64,000 nucleotides of DNA from Velamenicoccus sp964471325 (GTDB lineage Bacteria; Omnitrophota; Gorgyraeia; Velamenicoccales; Velamenicoccaceae), in contig CAYYFL010000004.1 in assembly GCA_964471325.1 (NCBI GenBank), positions 57,325 to 121,324 on the forward strand, written 5' to 3'. Shown here piece by piece: positions 31,598 to 41,462 of the stretch. The notes beneath the pieces are model-generated. The model worked only from the letters and a program-made list of their open reading frames with translations. It was not told where the DNA came from and ran no database searches. Positions within the stretch are counted from its first letter, which is position 1. Every line of letters begins with the position of its first letter. The position numbers and the translations under genes are program-made.

Positions 31598-33655
31598 TCA
31601 TTTACGCTGGCGCGATGTCTTTCTCGCGGCGATAACCTTATCTCTTCTGTATTGTTCTGCGCCGTCTTCACCAAAAGTAATTTTCCCCTTATCCTCCCTG
31701 AGGCGCTTGATCTCGTCGCGCAAGGCCGCCGCCTCTTCGAATTTGAGGTTCCGCGCCGCCAATTCCATATCACGCTGCAATAACGCAAGCAGGGAATCGA
31801 ATTCGAATTGCTCTTTTTTCTGGCCGGACAGCCTGGCGAGGTATGTTTTGGCCTCTTCTTCCTCTTTCAGGCTTTCACGGATCTCTTTTTTGATCGAGGC
31901 GATGGTGATGCCGTGGCGCTCGTTGAATGCCAGCTGAATACCGCGACGCCTGCGGCTTTCTTTGATGGCATTCTCCATCGCAGGCGTGACCGTATCGGCA
32001 TACATGACGACCTCTCCGTGGACATGGCGCGCAGCCCTACCGGCAAGCTGAATCAGCGAAACGTCCGACCGCAAAAAACCTTCTTTGTCGGCGTCTAAGA
32101 TAACCACCAGAGACACCTCCGGCAAATCCAAGCCCTCCCTCAGAAGATTTACCCCGACAAGACAATCGTAATCTTTTTTACGGAGCCGCCGCAGGATCTC
32201 GACGCGCTCGATCGTATCGATCTCCGAATGAAGGTAAGCGACCTTCAGGCCTTTTTCTTCCAGATACTGGCTCAAATCCTCGGCCATACGCTTGGTCAGC
32301 GTTGTCACAAGCACGCGCTCATCCTTTTGGGCGCGTTCCCTCACCAGCCTCTCCAAATCCTCCACCTGCCCGTTAGTCGGCTTAACGAGGATTTCAGGAT
32401 CCGGAATGCCCGTCGGACGAATGACCTGTTCGGCAGAAATGCCGCCGGATCTCTTCAATTCATACGGCCCGGGCGTCGCGGAAACAAAAACCGTCTGCGG
32501 CACGAGCGATTCAAATTCATCGAATGTCAGGGGCCGGTTATCCAGGCACGAAGGCAGACGAAAGCCGAAATCCACCAGGACTTCTTTGCGGGCGCGGTCG
32601 CCCTCATACATGCCGCGGACCTGGGGGATCGTCACATGGCTCTCGTCGATGCAGACCAAAAAATCCTTCGGAAAATAATCAAGAAGGCAATAAGGACGCG
32701 AACCGGGCTGACGGAAAGACAGGTGGCGCGAATAATTCTCGATGCCATGGCAGTAGCCGACCACTTTAAGCATCTCCAGGTCATATTTTGTCCTCTGCTC
32801 CAGCCGCTGCGCCTCCAGAAGTTTATTCTGCCCCCTCAATTCCCTGAGCCTGTCTTCCAGCTCTTTCATGATGGAAACCGAGGCCTTTTCAATCGCATCG
32901 CCCGCCACAATATAATGTTTGGCCGGATAGATGCCGATCTTCTTTAAATCCGCGATCTTCTTGCCGGAAACGGGATCGAATTCATAGATCCCGGCAATCG
33001 CCTCATCCTCCATTTCCAGACGGACGGCCTTCTCCGTATAAGCGGGATAGACATCCACAACATCGCCTTTTACCCTGACCTTCCCCCGGGAAAATTCATA
33101 ATCGTTACGCTCGTACTGGATGGCCACCAGACGCTTGAGGATATCCTGGCGGCTTGCAGCCTGGCCGACCTCAAGAAAAAGCATATAGTCGCCGTACTCT
33201 CTGGGACTCCCCAGATTGTAAATGCAGGAAACAGAGGCGACCACCAGGACATCCTGGCGGGAAAAAAGCGATGTCGTCGAAGATAACCGCAGGCGGTCCA
33301 GCCTGTCATTGATCGACGAATCCTTCTCAATATAGGTGTCCGTCGCAGGGATATAGGCTTCCGGCTGATAATAATCGTAATAGCTGACGAAATACTCGAC
33401 CGCATTTTCCGGAAAGAACTCCTTGAACTCAAAATAAAGCTGGGCAGCCAGCGTCTTGTTGTGTGAAATGACGAGCGTCGGCTTGTTGATCCGCTCGATG
33501 CAATTGGCCATCGTGAACGTCTTGCCCGACCCTGTCACGCCCAGGAGGGTCAGGAATTTCCTCGAGGAATCCCGCAGGCCGCCTACGAGTTTATCGATCG
33601 CCTGGGCCTGATCGCCCGAAGGACGAAAAGGACTTTTGAGTTTAAAATCAGGCAT
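31598..33655 (-). CDS. uvrB: Excinuclease ABC subunit B
   Basis: Damage-verification helicase of nucleotide excision repair. 685 residues from the ATG at 33655 (MPDFKLKSPF), with Walker A GVTGSGKTFTMA, the beta-hairpin YYDYYQPEAYIPATDTYIEK, Walker B IDESHV, the SATPGPYEL and QLAGRAARH motifs, and a C-terminal UVR motif (AARNLKFEEAAALRDEI) for UvrC contact. The frame stays open 144 nt upstream into repeat DNA, but UvrB proteins start close to this Met, so the extension is probably not translated. Confidence 0.96.
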   Translation of the reverse strand: MPDFKLKSPFRPSGDQAQAIDKLVGGLRDSSRKFLTLLGVTGSGKTFTMANCIERINKPTLVISHNKTLAAQLYFEFKEFFPENAVEYFVSYYDYYQPEAYIPATDTYIEKDSSINDRLDRLRLSSTTSLFSRQDVLVVASVSCIYNLGSPREYGDYMLFLEVGQAASRQDILKRLVAIQYERNDYEFSRGKVRVKGDVVDVYPAYTEKAVRLEMEDEAIAGIYEFDPVSGKKIADLKKIGIYPAKHYIVAGDAIEKASVSIMKELEDRLRELRGQNKLLEAQRLEQRTKYDLEMLKVVGYCHGIENYSRHLSFRQPGSRPYCLLDYFPKDFLVCIDESHVTIPQVRGMYEGDRARKEVLVDFGFRLPSCLDNRPLTFDEFESLVPQTVFVSATPGPYELKRSGGISAEQVIRPTGIPDPEILVKPTNGQVEDLERLVRERAQKDERVLVTTLTKRMAEDLSQYLEEKGLKVAYLHSEIDTIERVEILRRLRKKDYDCLVGVNLLREGLDLPEVSLVVILDADKEGFLRSDVSLIQLAGRAARHVHGEVVMYADTVTPAMENAIKESRRRRGIQLAFNERHGITIASIKKEIRESLKEEEEAKTYLARLSGQKKEQFEFDSLLALLQRDMELAARNLKFEEAAALRDEIKRLREDKGKITFGEDGAEQYRRDKVIAARKTSRQRK

Positions 33656-33660
33656 AGATT

Positions 33661-34085
33661 CGAGGTTGACGAAACAGTTGAGGCAGGCCGCTTGAGCAGG
33701 AGTCCCCGTCAAACTATGGAGCCCCACGGCTTTACAGCCCTCGGCTTCGCCGAGAGGCGAGCCGTGGTGCCTGTCCGCCTTCCAGCGATCGAACGACATC
33801 TCATCCGGCCTTCGGCGGGACCTCGCCCGCCACAGGGTGGCGGGCCGTAGCGCACCTATCCTGCATTTCCGCCTTTTGGCGAGGCCTCGCCGGCTAAAAG
33901 CCGGAGGGCATCCACGGGTTCACACCCGTGGTTTTCCAGCCAGAGGCGGATAAAGCCTGCTTTGAAGGGCGCGGAATCCCCAAGGACTTAAACTTAGGCG
34001 GACCCGCCGATCTGTAGTGGCAGATATCCTCAGCCTACCTAAAAGCCGGGGATTTCCCTACATGCCGACAGACAGGTGCGAAGGG
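33661..34085. repeat. Hairpin-rich spacer upstream of uvrB
   Basis: About 425 bp with no convincing gene. At least four hairpins are visible: CCACGGCTTTACAG...GCCGTGG (33724-33767), a CGGCGGGACCTCGCCCGCC type (about 33806-33845), CCACGGGTTCACACCCGTGG (about 33913-33932), and GCGGAATCCCC...GCGGACCCGCC (about 33970-34010). The GGAGCCCC and GGAATCCCC edges place two of them in the family seen in the guaB3 and groES leaders. No promoter could be identified with confidence. Confidence 0.6.
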
Positions 34086-34487
34086 TTAAACAGGATCTCC
34101 GCCCGGCTGCTCCTTCAGCCGCAAGGCATTCTCGATAGCAACCATCAGCACACCCGTATCGATCGGCTTCACCAAGTAAGAAGTAATTCCCAGCTTGAAA
34201 GCCTTGAATTTGTCCGTATCCTTCCACAAGGCCGATGTGATGATGATCGGCGTCTCCTGTCCGATGGGATCATCGTTCAATTCCTGGCAGATCTCCAGTC
34301 CGCCCATGTGCGGCATCAACAAATCCAGGACAATGACATCCGGCCTGAACGCATGCACATCGGTCATTACATCCCTTGGATCGGTAACCCCCTGGACCTC
34401 ATAAGACCCGCTTCGCTCCAGCAATCTTTTTAAAAACTGGACGATATCCGTATCATCATCGACAAGCAAGATCTTCTTTTTATCCAA
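34086..34487 (-). CDS. Stand-alone response regulator receiver
   Basis: A single REC domain of about 133 residues with no output domain: KKKILLVDDDTD (acidic pocket), phospho-acceptor Asp in VIVLDLLMPHMGG, switch residues IIITSA and the Lys of YLVKPID. The TTG at 34487 fits best: AGAGG and GGAGG lie just upstream, while the ATG 33 nt earlier lacks a ribosome site. It is followed in the same direction by uvrB and preceded by a PilZ gene. The partner kinase is unknown. Confidence 0.85.
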   Translation of the reverse strand: MDKKKILLVDDDTDIVQFLKRLLERSGSYEVQGVTDPRDVMTDVHAFRPDVIVLDLLMPHMGGLEICQELNDDPIGQETPIIITSALWKDTDKFKAFKLGITSYLVKPIDTGVLMVAIENALRLKEQPGGDPV

Positions 34488-34577
34488 ATCCTCTGCCCCT
34501 CCCGGATACCGCCACCTCATGCTGAACGTTAAATGTATTTCATCCTCCCCGCATCCCGTGCGCCGTCCCGGCGGCTG

Positions 34578-34985
34578 TTACGCCTCCGTTTTTCGCTCTC
34601 CGCAGCTACGCATATTCTTGATAAACCCGCGATCATCATCGGACAGGCGGGTGAACTGCAACCCTACCCTGTACATCCCCCTCTGGCCGCAAAGATGATA
34701 ACACACCTTCCCCTCGGCCTCGATAGGCCTGAAACGGTTATCCTGCTGCGTCATCAGCTCATTGACCAGAATGAATTTGTTGGTGATACAGGTGGAAAGG
34801 GGGATCTTCTGGTGGGTCAAGAAGGCCATGCCGCCTTCGGACAAATCCAGCATCATCCCGTTGTATGCCGCCTCAACCGGCAAGGCCCTTGTCTTGACGC
34901 CGGAGGCCATTTTGTACATCAGGACATACCCTTGTTTCACCCTCCTGAATTTTCTTCTTTCCTGATCCGGATAGGAATGTTCCAT
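34578..34985 (-). CDS. PilZ-domain protein
   Basis: A 135-residue cyclic di-GMP receptor type. The N-terminal basic motif ERRKFRRV (RxxxR) and DLSEGGMAF (the [DN]xSxxG motif) are both intact, so c-di-GMP binding is expected. It has no other domain. GGGAGGGG precedes the ATG, and nadC ends 2 nt before it. The adjacent receiver gene suggests a small signalling pair, but the target process cannot be read. Confidence 0.85.
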   Translation of the reverse strand: MEHSYPDQERRKFRRVKQGYVLMYKMASGVKTRALPVEAAYNGMMLDLSEGGMAFLTHQKIPLSTCITNKFILVNELMTQQDNRFRPIEAEGKVCYHLCGQRGMYRVGLQFTRLSDDDRGFIKNMRSCGERKTEA

Positions 34986-34987
34986 GG

Positions 34988-35878
34988 CTACCCCTCCCGT
35001 GATAGAAGACGCCGTTTGAAACGAACCTTTACGATCTCAAGCGACACGTCCAGCGCGCGCGCCGAATGCGTCAGCGCGCCCAGAGAGATAAAATCGACGC
35101 CCTTGATCGCGTATCCTCGGATATTCTGCGGCCCGATACCTCCCGAAAGCTCCACAAGGGGCCGATGCTCCTTATCGGGGAATATCTTTTTCAGCAATGC
35201 GACAGCCCGGCGTACCTGCAAGGGGGAAAAATTATCCAGCATGACGATATCCGGACGATACACCAGGGCTTTTTTCAGCTCGGACAAGTTCTCGACTTCA
35301 ATCTCGAAAGGAACCTTCTTTCTGCGCCGTGCAAAAATGTCGAAGCCGCCGATGCTCTTCAAGATCAGGATATGGTTATCTTTAACGAGGTATTGATCAG
35401 CCAGATTCAGGCGGTGGTTCATGCCTCCGCCGGCACAGACGGCATATTTTTCCAGGGAACGCATGAGGGGCGTGGTCTTGCGCGTATCAAGGATACGGAC
35501 CCCGGCGCGCCGGACGGCATCGCAGGCCTGGCGCGTCTGCGTAGCAATCCCCGAAAGATAACCGAGGAAATTCAGGGCCAACCGCTCGCAAGAAAGGACG
35601 GAACGCGCCTTGCCGGTGACCGTCATCAACGTCTCGCCCGCCCGAACCACATATCCGTCTGTCTTCAGCAGGCGCACGGACAATGATGGGTCAAAAACCC
35701 TGAAGACCTCTGCTGCAAGCGCCGCACCGCAAACAACCCCCTTCTCCCTGGCGATGATCCTGGCCGTAACGCGGGCCGAAAAAGGGATAAAATCCAGCGT
35801 CGTGATATCCTGGTAGGCCGCATCTTCCAGGAGAGCGGCCTTGATCATAAGCGCCACCGAAGGGTCATTGAAACGCAC
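34988..35878 (-). CDS. nadC: Nicotinate-nucleotide pyrophosphorylase (carboxylating)
   Basis: Makes nicotinate mononucleotide from quinolinate and PRPP in NAD synthesis. Signatures: LEDAAYQDITTL, the substrate motif ILDTRKTTPLMRSLEKYAV, GGGMNHRLNLAD, VKDNHI, IVMLDNFSP and ELSGGIGPQNI. The start is GTG at 35878 (VRFNDPSVAL): GGAGGAG lies about 9 nt upstream and the gene overlaps the valS end by 14 nt. The longer frame from 35971 is less likely. 297 residues is the usual length. Confidence 0.94.
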   Translation of the reverse strand: MRFNDPSVALMIKAALLEDAAYQDITTLDFIPFSARVTARIIAREKGVVCGAALAAEVFRVFDPSLSVRLLKTDGYVVRAGETLMTVTGKARSVLSCERLALNFLGYLSGIATQTRQACDAVRRAGVRILDTRKTTPLMRSLEKYAVCAGGGMNHRLNLADQYLVKDNHILILKSIGGFDIFARRRKKVPFEIEVENLSELKKALVYRPDIVMLDNFSPLQVRRAVALLKKIFPDKEHRPLVELSGGIGPQNIRGYAIKGVDFISLGALTHSARALDVSLEIVKVRFKRRLLSREG

Positions 35879-38654
35879 GTCGGATCTCCTCCAAGTCGGC
35901 CGTCTTTGCCTTGAGCTCCTCAAGTCTTTTACGCTCAGCGGCGACAACTTGCTCCGGCGCCTTCTTGACAAACCCCTTGTTCTTCAGAAGCGCCTCTTTG
36001 GCTTTGATCTGCTTGTGCCCCTGCGCGATCTCGCCGGCCAAACGTTCTCTCTCCTGCGCGATATCCACCAGGCCTTCAAGCAGAAGATACAGATGGGCGT
36101 CGCGGGCCACAAGCAGGCTCAAAGAATTCTGCGGCGCCGTATCGTCATCCAACCACTCCAGTTCGCTCGCCTGCGCCAGCTGACAAATGACAGGCGCAGC
36201 CGCCAGAAGCGCGGCTCTCTTTTTTGGGGCCGCCCACATGCGCACGCGCACCTTCACCGCAGGGTTCAGCTTCAACTCATGGCGCCGTTCGCGCAAAAGA
36301 AGCACCGCGTCGAAAATAATGCGCATCAATTCGCGCGCCTCCTTATTCTCGAACTTCTTTTCAGGCTGCGGCCACGGAGCAACGGCAATAGTCTCAAACG
36401 AAGAACCTCCAAGCACAGATGAAATCTCATCGGTAATGAACGGCATAAACGGATGCAACAGTAAAAGCGAGACCTTGAGGACATGAACCAGAATTTCCTG
36501 AGTATTTTTTTCGCAGATCGTCTGCTTGGCCATCTCTACATACCAATCGCAGAATGAATGCCAGAAAAAGGTGTAGAGCAAATTGACGGCCTCGTGAAAA
36601 CGAAAAGCATCGACGGCCTTTGTCACACGGCGGATGGTATCGTTGAGTTCGGCAAGGATCCAGAGGTCCTGGATGCGGCAGGCGGCCGGGTCAATCCGGC
36701 TGCCGTCGACGCCGACGGCCGCATTCATACGGATAAACCTGGAGGCATTCCATATCTTGTTGGCAAAGTTGCGGCCCTGCTCGAATTTCTCCTTGGAGAG
36801 GAAAATATCCGAGGCGCATGCGGAAATAAGGCTGAAACGCAGGGCGTCCGCTCCATACGTCTCGATCACTTCCAATGGATCGATGCTGTTGCCCAGGGAT
36901 TTGGACATCTTGCGGCCCTGCGCGTCACGGACCGTCCCATGGATAAAAACATCCTTAAAAGGGATCGACCCCATGAAGGCGAAACCCGCCATGATCATCC
37001 GCGCCACCCAAAAAAAGATGATCTCCGGCGCCGTCACAAGGACCGATGTCGGATAGAAATACTCCAGCTCTTTTTTCTGCTCTTCTGTTCTCCGCTTTGC
37101 GTCTTCAGACACCTGGTCTGAAAACGGCCACCCGAAGGTCGCAAACGGCCACAACCACGACGAAAACCAGGTATCCAACACATCTTCGTCCTGTTTTAAG
37201 TCCGTTCCACCGCAATCCGGACACTTTTCAGGCCTGACCCGCGCAACAATAATACCTTTTTGTGTATTTTTTGAATTTTTTTTGAAATTGGAAATTGGAA
37301 CTTGGGATTTGCTTCCTGTTTCTGCCATACACCGCTGACAATAATAAACGGGAAGCCGGTGCCCCCACCATATCTGGCGCGAGATGCACCAATCCTTGAT
37401 ATTCTCCATCCAGTTGAGATATACCTTGGTCCAACGCTGGGGGGTGAATGCGATCTTGCCCTTCTTGACGGCGTCGATGGCCGGCTTGGCCAGCGGCTTG
37501 GTGCGCACAAACCACTGCTTGGACAAATAGGGTTCTACGATCGTATGGCAACGGTAGCAATGGCCGACAGCGTGGCGATGGGGTTCGATCTTGACGAGGA
37601 GCTTGCGCTCCGTCAAATCCTCGATAATGGCTTCCCTGGCCTCAAAACGGTCCATGCCCGCATAGTCCCCCGCATGGGCGTTAAGAACCGCATCGGGCTG
37701 CATGATATTGATGAATTCCAGCTCATGCGTTTTGCCCATCTGATAATCATTGGGGTCATGGGCCGGCGTTACCTTGACCGCGCCTGTACCAAAAGATTTG
37801 TCCACCAGGTCGTCGGCAATGATCCCGATCTCCCTTCCGACGAGGGGCAAGACAAGCGTGGCGCCGATCAGGTGCTTATATCTCTTGTCCTTGGGGTTGA
37901 CGGCGACCGCCGTATCTCCCAGCATGGTCTCAGGACGCGTGGTCGCTACGATAATCCCGTCTTCGGGCGCCGCCGTCTTCTCGCTGTTTCTTTTTGACTT
38001 GCGTCCGGCGGCCTGCGGCTCCTTCAACGGATATTTGATGTAATACAGTTTCCCGTCCAGGTCGTGATGAGGAGCTTCCTCGTCGGACAAAGCTGTCTGG
38101 CAACGCGGACACCAGTTAATGATATAGTCGCCCTGATAGATCAGGTCCTTTTCGTAAAGGGAGACAAAAACCTCCGTGATGGCGCGCGAATACCCCTCAT
38201 CCATCGTGAAGCGTTCACGCTGCCAGTCGCAGGTAGCCCCCAGCCTTTTGAGCTGATTGATGATCGTCGAACCGTAATTTTCTTTCCACTCCCATACCTT
38301 CTCTAAAAACTTCTCGCGGCCCATCTGGCCGCGGGTCAACCCCTCTTTGGCGATCTGCCTCTCCACGACGTTCTGCGTCGCTATCCCCGCGTGGTCGGTG
38401 CCCGGCATCCAGAGTGCCTCACAGCCTTGCATGCGCCGCATGCGAATCAAGATGTCCTGAAGGGTATTGTTCAAGGCATGGCCCATATGAAGGATACCCG
38501 TCACATTCGGCGGCGGGATCACGATCGTGAAATGCTCCTTGTCCGGGTTGACCGAAGCGTGAAACAACGGCGTGCGGGCCCAGAGGCCGGCCCATTTCTC
38601 TTCGACCTCTTTAGGGTTATATTGGGCGCTTAACTCGCGGGGCAGATCATTCAT
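35865..38654 (-). CDS. valS: Valyl-tRNA synthetase
   Basis: Charges tRNA-Val. About 929 residues: class I HIGH variant HMGHALNNTLQD, editing domain (ATTRPETMLGDTAVAVNP), KMSKS in GRKMSKSLGNSI, anticodon-binding domain, and the C-terminal coiled-coil arm that grips tRNA. The zinc hairpin between CQRC and CPDC contains an in-frame insert of about 20 residues (KSQVPISNFKKNSKN) translated from simple-sequence DNA at 37255-37312. A shorter basic stretch (RKSKRNSEKTA) sits before the editing domain. The start at 38654 overlaps the cimA end by 8 nt. Confidence 0.96.
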   Translation of the reverse strand: MNDLPRELSAQYNPKEVEEKWAGLWARTPLFHASVNPDKEHFTIVIPPPNVTGILHMGHALNNTLQDILIRMRRMQGCEALWMPGTDHAGIATQNVVERQIAKEGLTRGQMGREKFLEKVWEWKENYGSTIINQLKRLGATCDWQRERFTMDEGYSRAITEVFVSLYEKDLIYQGDYIINWCPRCQTALSDEEAPHHDLDGKLYYIKYPLKEPQAAGRKSKRNSEKTAAPEDGIIVATTRPETMLGDTAVAVNPKDKRYKHLIGATLVLPLVGREIGIIADDLVDKSFGTGAVKVTPAHDPNDYQMGKTHELEFINIMQPDAVLNAHAGDYAGMDRFEAREAIIEDLTERKLLVKIEPHRHAVGHCYRCHTIVEPYLSKQWFVRTKPLAKPAIDAVKKGKIAFTPQRWTKVYLNWMENIKDWCISRQIWWGHRLPVYYCQRCMAETGSKSQVPISNFKKNSKNTQKGIIVARVRPEKCPDCGGTDLKQDEDVLDTWFSSWLWPFATFGWPFSDQVSEDAKRRTEEQKKELEYFYPTSVLVTAPEIIFFWVARMIMAGFAFMGSIPFKDVFIHGTVRDAQGRKMSKSLGNSIDPLEVIETYGADALRFSLISACASDIFLSKEKFEQGRNFANKIWNASRFIRMNAAVGVDGSRIDPAACRIQDLWILAELNDTIRRVTKAVDAFRFHEAVNLLYTFFWHSFCDWYVEMAKQTICEKNTQEILVHVLKVSLLLLHPFMPFITDEISSVLGGSSFETIAVAPWPQPEKKFENKEARELMRIIFDAVLLLRERRHELKLNPAVKVRVRMWAAPKKRAALLAAAPVICQLAQASELEWLDDDTAPQNSLSLLVARDAHLYLLLEGLVDIAQERERLAGEIAQGHKQIKAKEALLKNKGFVKKAPEQVVAAERKRLEELKAKTADLEEIRRAFQ

Positions 38655-40227
38655 GAGGCAACACGGCTCCATCCTTTAACAACTTATACTCGATGCTGTC
38701 GACCAACGCCAGCCAGCTGGCTTCAATGATATTCTCCGAAACGCCCACCGTCGTCCAGGAGTCGCGTTCATCCTGCGACTGGATGAGGACGCGCACCTTC
38801 GCGGCTGTCCCGTCCTTGGCATCCAGCACCCTGACCTTAAAATCGGAAAGGTGCATCTTGGAAACAACCGGATAAAAACCCTTCAACGCCTTGCGCAGGG
38901 CATTGTCCAGGGCGTTCACAGGACCGTCCCCATCGGACGACGTATGTTCCTGAACGCCCCCCACTTTCAGCTTGATCGTGGCCTCAGAGGTAATCGTCCC
39001 TTTTTGGCGTTTCTCGACGATCACGCGAAAACCCTCAAGCTCGAAAAACTTTTTATATTGTTTCAGGGCCCGCTTGACCAGGATCTCAAAGCTCGCGTCT
39101 GCCGCCTCGAACTGGTAGCCCTCATGTTCCAGGTCCTGGAGCAATTTGACGACTCTCTTGGTGTCGGGCGAATCTTTTTTCAATTGCAGCTTGAGCTCTT
39201 CGGCCTTGGTCAGGATGGGCGTCTTACCGGCCAATTCCGAGACAAGGATCCTGCGGACGTTCCCCACGCGCTCGGGCTCGATATGCTCGTAGCTTTTTGG
39301 ATTTTTGTAAACCGCGTTGATATGGACGCCGGCCTTATGGGCAAAAGCAGACTTGCCGACAAAAGGCTGGTTGTCGGCCTGCTTCATATTGCTGATCTCG
39401 CTGACGAAATGCGACACCTCCGTCAGCTCCTTGAGCTGCTCGTCTGTGACACAATCGAGGCCCATTTTCAACTTCAGGATTCCGACGATAGGAATCAAAT
39501 CCGCATTACCGCAGCGTTCGCCATAACCGTTGATCGTCCCCTGCACCTGGACGCACCCGGCCTCGACGGCCGCAATGGAATTGGCCACCGCAAGGCCAAG
39601 ATCGTTGTGGACATGGATGCCCAAAGGAAGCTTCACATTCTTCTGGACATCGGCAATGACGGCAACGAGCTGCGACGTCAGCGTGCCGCCGTTGGTATCG
39701 CAGAGACAAAGCAACCGCGCGCCGCAGTCCTGGGCCGCCAGAAGCGTCGCCATCGCGTAGTCGCGGTTATGTTTATACGCATCGAAGAAATGCTCGGCGT
39801 CATAAATGAGCTCCAGCCCCTCTGCGACGAGATATTTGACGGAATCCCTGATGATCTCGAGGTTCTCCTCCAGGCTCACGCGCAGGACGTCGCGCACGTG
39901 CAAGTCCCAGGATTTTCCGAAGATAGTCGCAACCCGCACCCCTGAATGAAGGATGGCCGCAAAGACAGGGTCGTCCTTGGCTGCCACGCCCGCCTTGCGC
40001 GTAGCGCCGAAGGCGGCCAAGGCCGCGTTTTTGAGCGGGTGTTTCTTGAACTCCTCAAAAAACATCCTGTCCTTCGGGTTTGAGCCGGGAAATCCCCCTT
40101 CAATATAGGCGACGCCAAGCTCATCAAGCTTGCGCGCAATCTTGATCTTGTCCGCAACGGAATACGAGATCCCCTCTGTCTGGGAACCGTCGCGTAATGT
40201 CGTGTCGTAAAGCTCTATCTTTTTCAT
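38647..40227 (-). CDS. cimA: (R)-citramalate synthase
   Basis: Condenses pyruvate and acetyl-CoA in the threonine-independent route to isoleucine. HMGL-like barrel motifs LYDTTLRDGSQTEGI, HVHNDLGLAVANSI and GYGERCGNADLIPI fit CimA, and the C-terminal regulatory domain (with TSSDGDGPVNALDNALR) is present. I chose the ATG at 40227 because AGAGG lies 5 nt upstream. An ATG at 40245 overlapping the lysC stop is the alternative. It adjoins lysC and the threonine genes, giving a branched-chain and aspartate-family cluster. Confidence 0.93.
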   Translation of the reverse strand: MKKIELYDTTLRDGSQTEGISYSVADKIKIARKLDELGVAYIEGGFPGSNPKDRMFFEEFKKHPLKNAALAAFGATRKAGVAAKDDPVFAAILHSGVRVATIFGKSWDLHVRDVLRVSLEENLEIIRDSVKYLVAEGLELIYDAEHFFDAYKHNRDYAMATLLAAQDCGARLLCLCDTNGGTLTSQLVAVIADVQKNVKLPLGIHVHNDLGLAVANSIAAVEAGCVQVQGTINGYGERCGNADLIPIVGILKLKMGLDCVTDEQLKELTEVSHFVSEISNMKQADNQPFVGKSAFAHKAGVHINAVYKNPKSYEHIEPERVGNVRRILVSELAGKTPILTKAEELKLQLKKDSPDTKRVVKLLQDLEHEGYQFEAADASFEILVKRALKQYKKFFELEGFRVIVEKRQKGTITSEATIKLKVGGVQEHTSSDGDGPVNALDNALRKALKGFYPVVSKMHLSDFKVRVLDAKDGTAAKVRVLIQSQDERDSWTTVGVSENIIEASWLALVDSIEYKLLKDGAVLPHE

Positions 40228-40241
40228 AACGGCCTCTCTGG

Positions 40242-41462
40242 TCATGCCTGCTTGCCCAGACCGAATTTCGCATGAATGGACCTGACGGCTTTTTCCGCAT
40301 CCTTCTTTCTGATGATACAGGAAATACTGATCTCCGACGTTGTGATCATGCCGATATTGATCTTCTTCTGCGCCAACGCCTCAAACATGCCGGCGGCGAC
40401 CCCCGAGTGCGTCTTCATGCCGACACCCACGATCGACACCCTGGCGATATCCTTATCTTCCAACACCTTGCCCGCATGAATCTTCGAAGCGAATTTCTCC
40501 ATCACCTTTTTGGTCTTTGCCAGATCAGCGAGCGAGACGGTAAAAGAAACATCCGTAAAGCCCGTGCGGGAGACGTTCTGGACGATCGTATCGACGTTGA
40601 TCCCTTCGCGGGACAATTCGCGAAAGAGCTTGGCTGCAATCCCCGGCTTATCCGGGACATCGCACACGGTCACCTTGGCTTCGTTCTTATTCAACGTGAC
40701 GCCGCTGATAACAAAATCTTCCATTTTATCCGCCTCCTTTAAAATGAGCGTCCCCTCCGCCGCGTTGAAACTGGATCTCACATGAATGGGGATATCGAAT
40801 TTTTTAGCCACCTCAATGGAACGCGCCTGCATGACCTGCGCCCCCAGCGATGCCATCTCCAGCATCTCGTCATAGGTGATCTGTTTGAGCTTGCGCGCTT
40901 CAGGCACGATCCTGGGATCTGTCGTATAGACCCCTTCCACGTCCGTGTAGATCTCGCACGTCTTGGCACCTATGGCCTTGGCCAGGGCTACGGCCGTCAA
41001 GTCTGACCCTCCGCGGCCCAGCGTCGTGATATCCTGGTCCTGAGTCACCCCCTGGAAGCCGGCCACGATGACGATCTTGCCTTCCTGGAGGGCCCTGCGG
41101 ATGCGTCCTGCACTGATATCGACGATCTTGGCCTTGGTGTGTGTCTTGTCCGTCACGATGCCGACTTGCCCGCCCGTAAAAGAAATCGCATCGTAACCCA
41201 GCTCTTCGATCGCCATGGCCAAAAGCGAACAACTGATCTGTTCGCCGGTCGACAAAAGCATATCCATCTCCCTGGCAGGCGGCTCGCTTGTGATCTGGCC
41301 GGCCAGCTCGATCAATTCGTCTGTCGTATCGCCGAGCGCGGAAACGACCACGACCAGCTTCCAGCCCTTTGCCCTGTAGGAAACGACGCGGCGCGCCACA
41401 TTTTTGATGCGGTCGACATTAGCAACAGAGCTCCCTCCGAATTTTTGAACAAGAACTTTCAT
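40242..41462 (-). CDS. lysC: Aspartate kinase
   Basis: First step of lysine, threonine and methionine synthesis. 406 residues: kinase domain beginning VQKFGGSSVAN, with FQGVTQDQDITTLGRGGSDLTA as nucleotide/aspartate site, then two ACT domains (PGIAAKLFRELSREGINVD and a final SVVG-like repeat THSGVAAGMFEAL). Feedback inhibition by lysine or threonine is expected from the ACT pair. It overlaps cstA by 4 nt. Confidence 0.95.
   Translation of the reverse strand: MKVLVQKFGGSSVANVDRIKNVARRVVSYRAKGWKLVVVVSALGDTTDELIELAGQITSEPPAREMDMLLSTGEQISCSLLAMAIEELGYDAISFTGGQVGIVTDKTHTKAKIVDISAGRIRRALQEGKIVIVAGFQGVTQDQDITTLGRGGSDLTAVALAKAIGAKTCEIYTDVEGVYTTDPRIVPEARKLKQITYDEMLEMASLGAQVMQARSIEVAKKFDIPIHVRSSFNAAEGTLILKEADKMEDFVISGVTLNKNEAKVTVCDVPDKPGIAAKLFRELSREGINVDTIVQNVSRTGFTDVSFTVSLADLAKTKKVMEKFASKIHAGKVLEDKDIARVSIVGVGMKTHSGVAAGMFEALAQKKINIGMITTSEISISCIIRKKDAEKAVRSIHAKFGLGKQA

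Noticed and set aside
33656..33799. N-terminal extension of UvrB by 48 residues
   Set aside because: The extension is translated repeat DNA with no similarity to UvrB, and the family starts at the Met at 33655.
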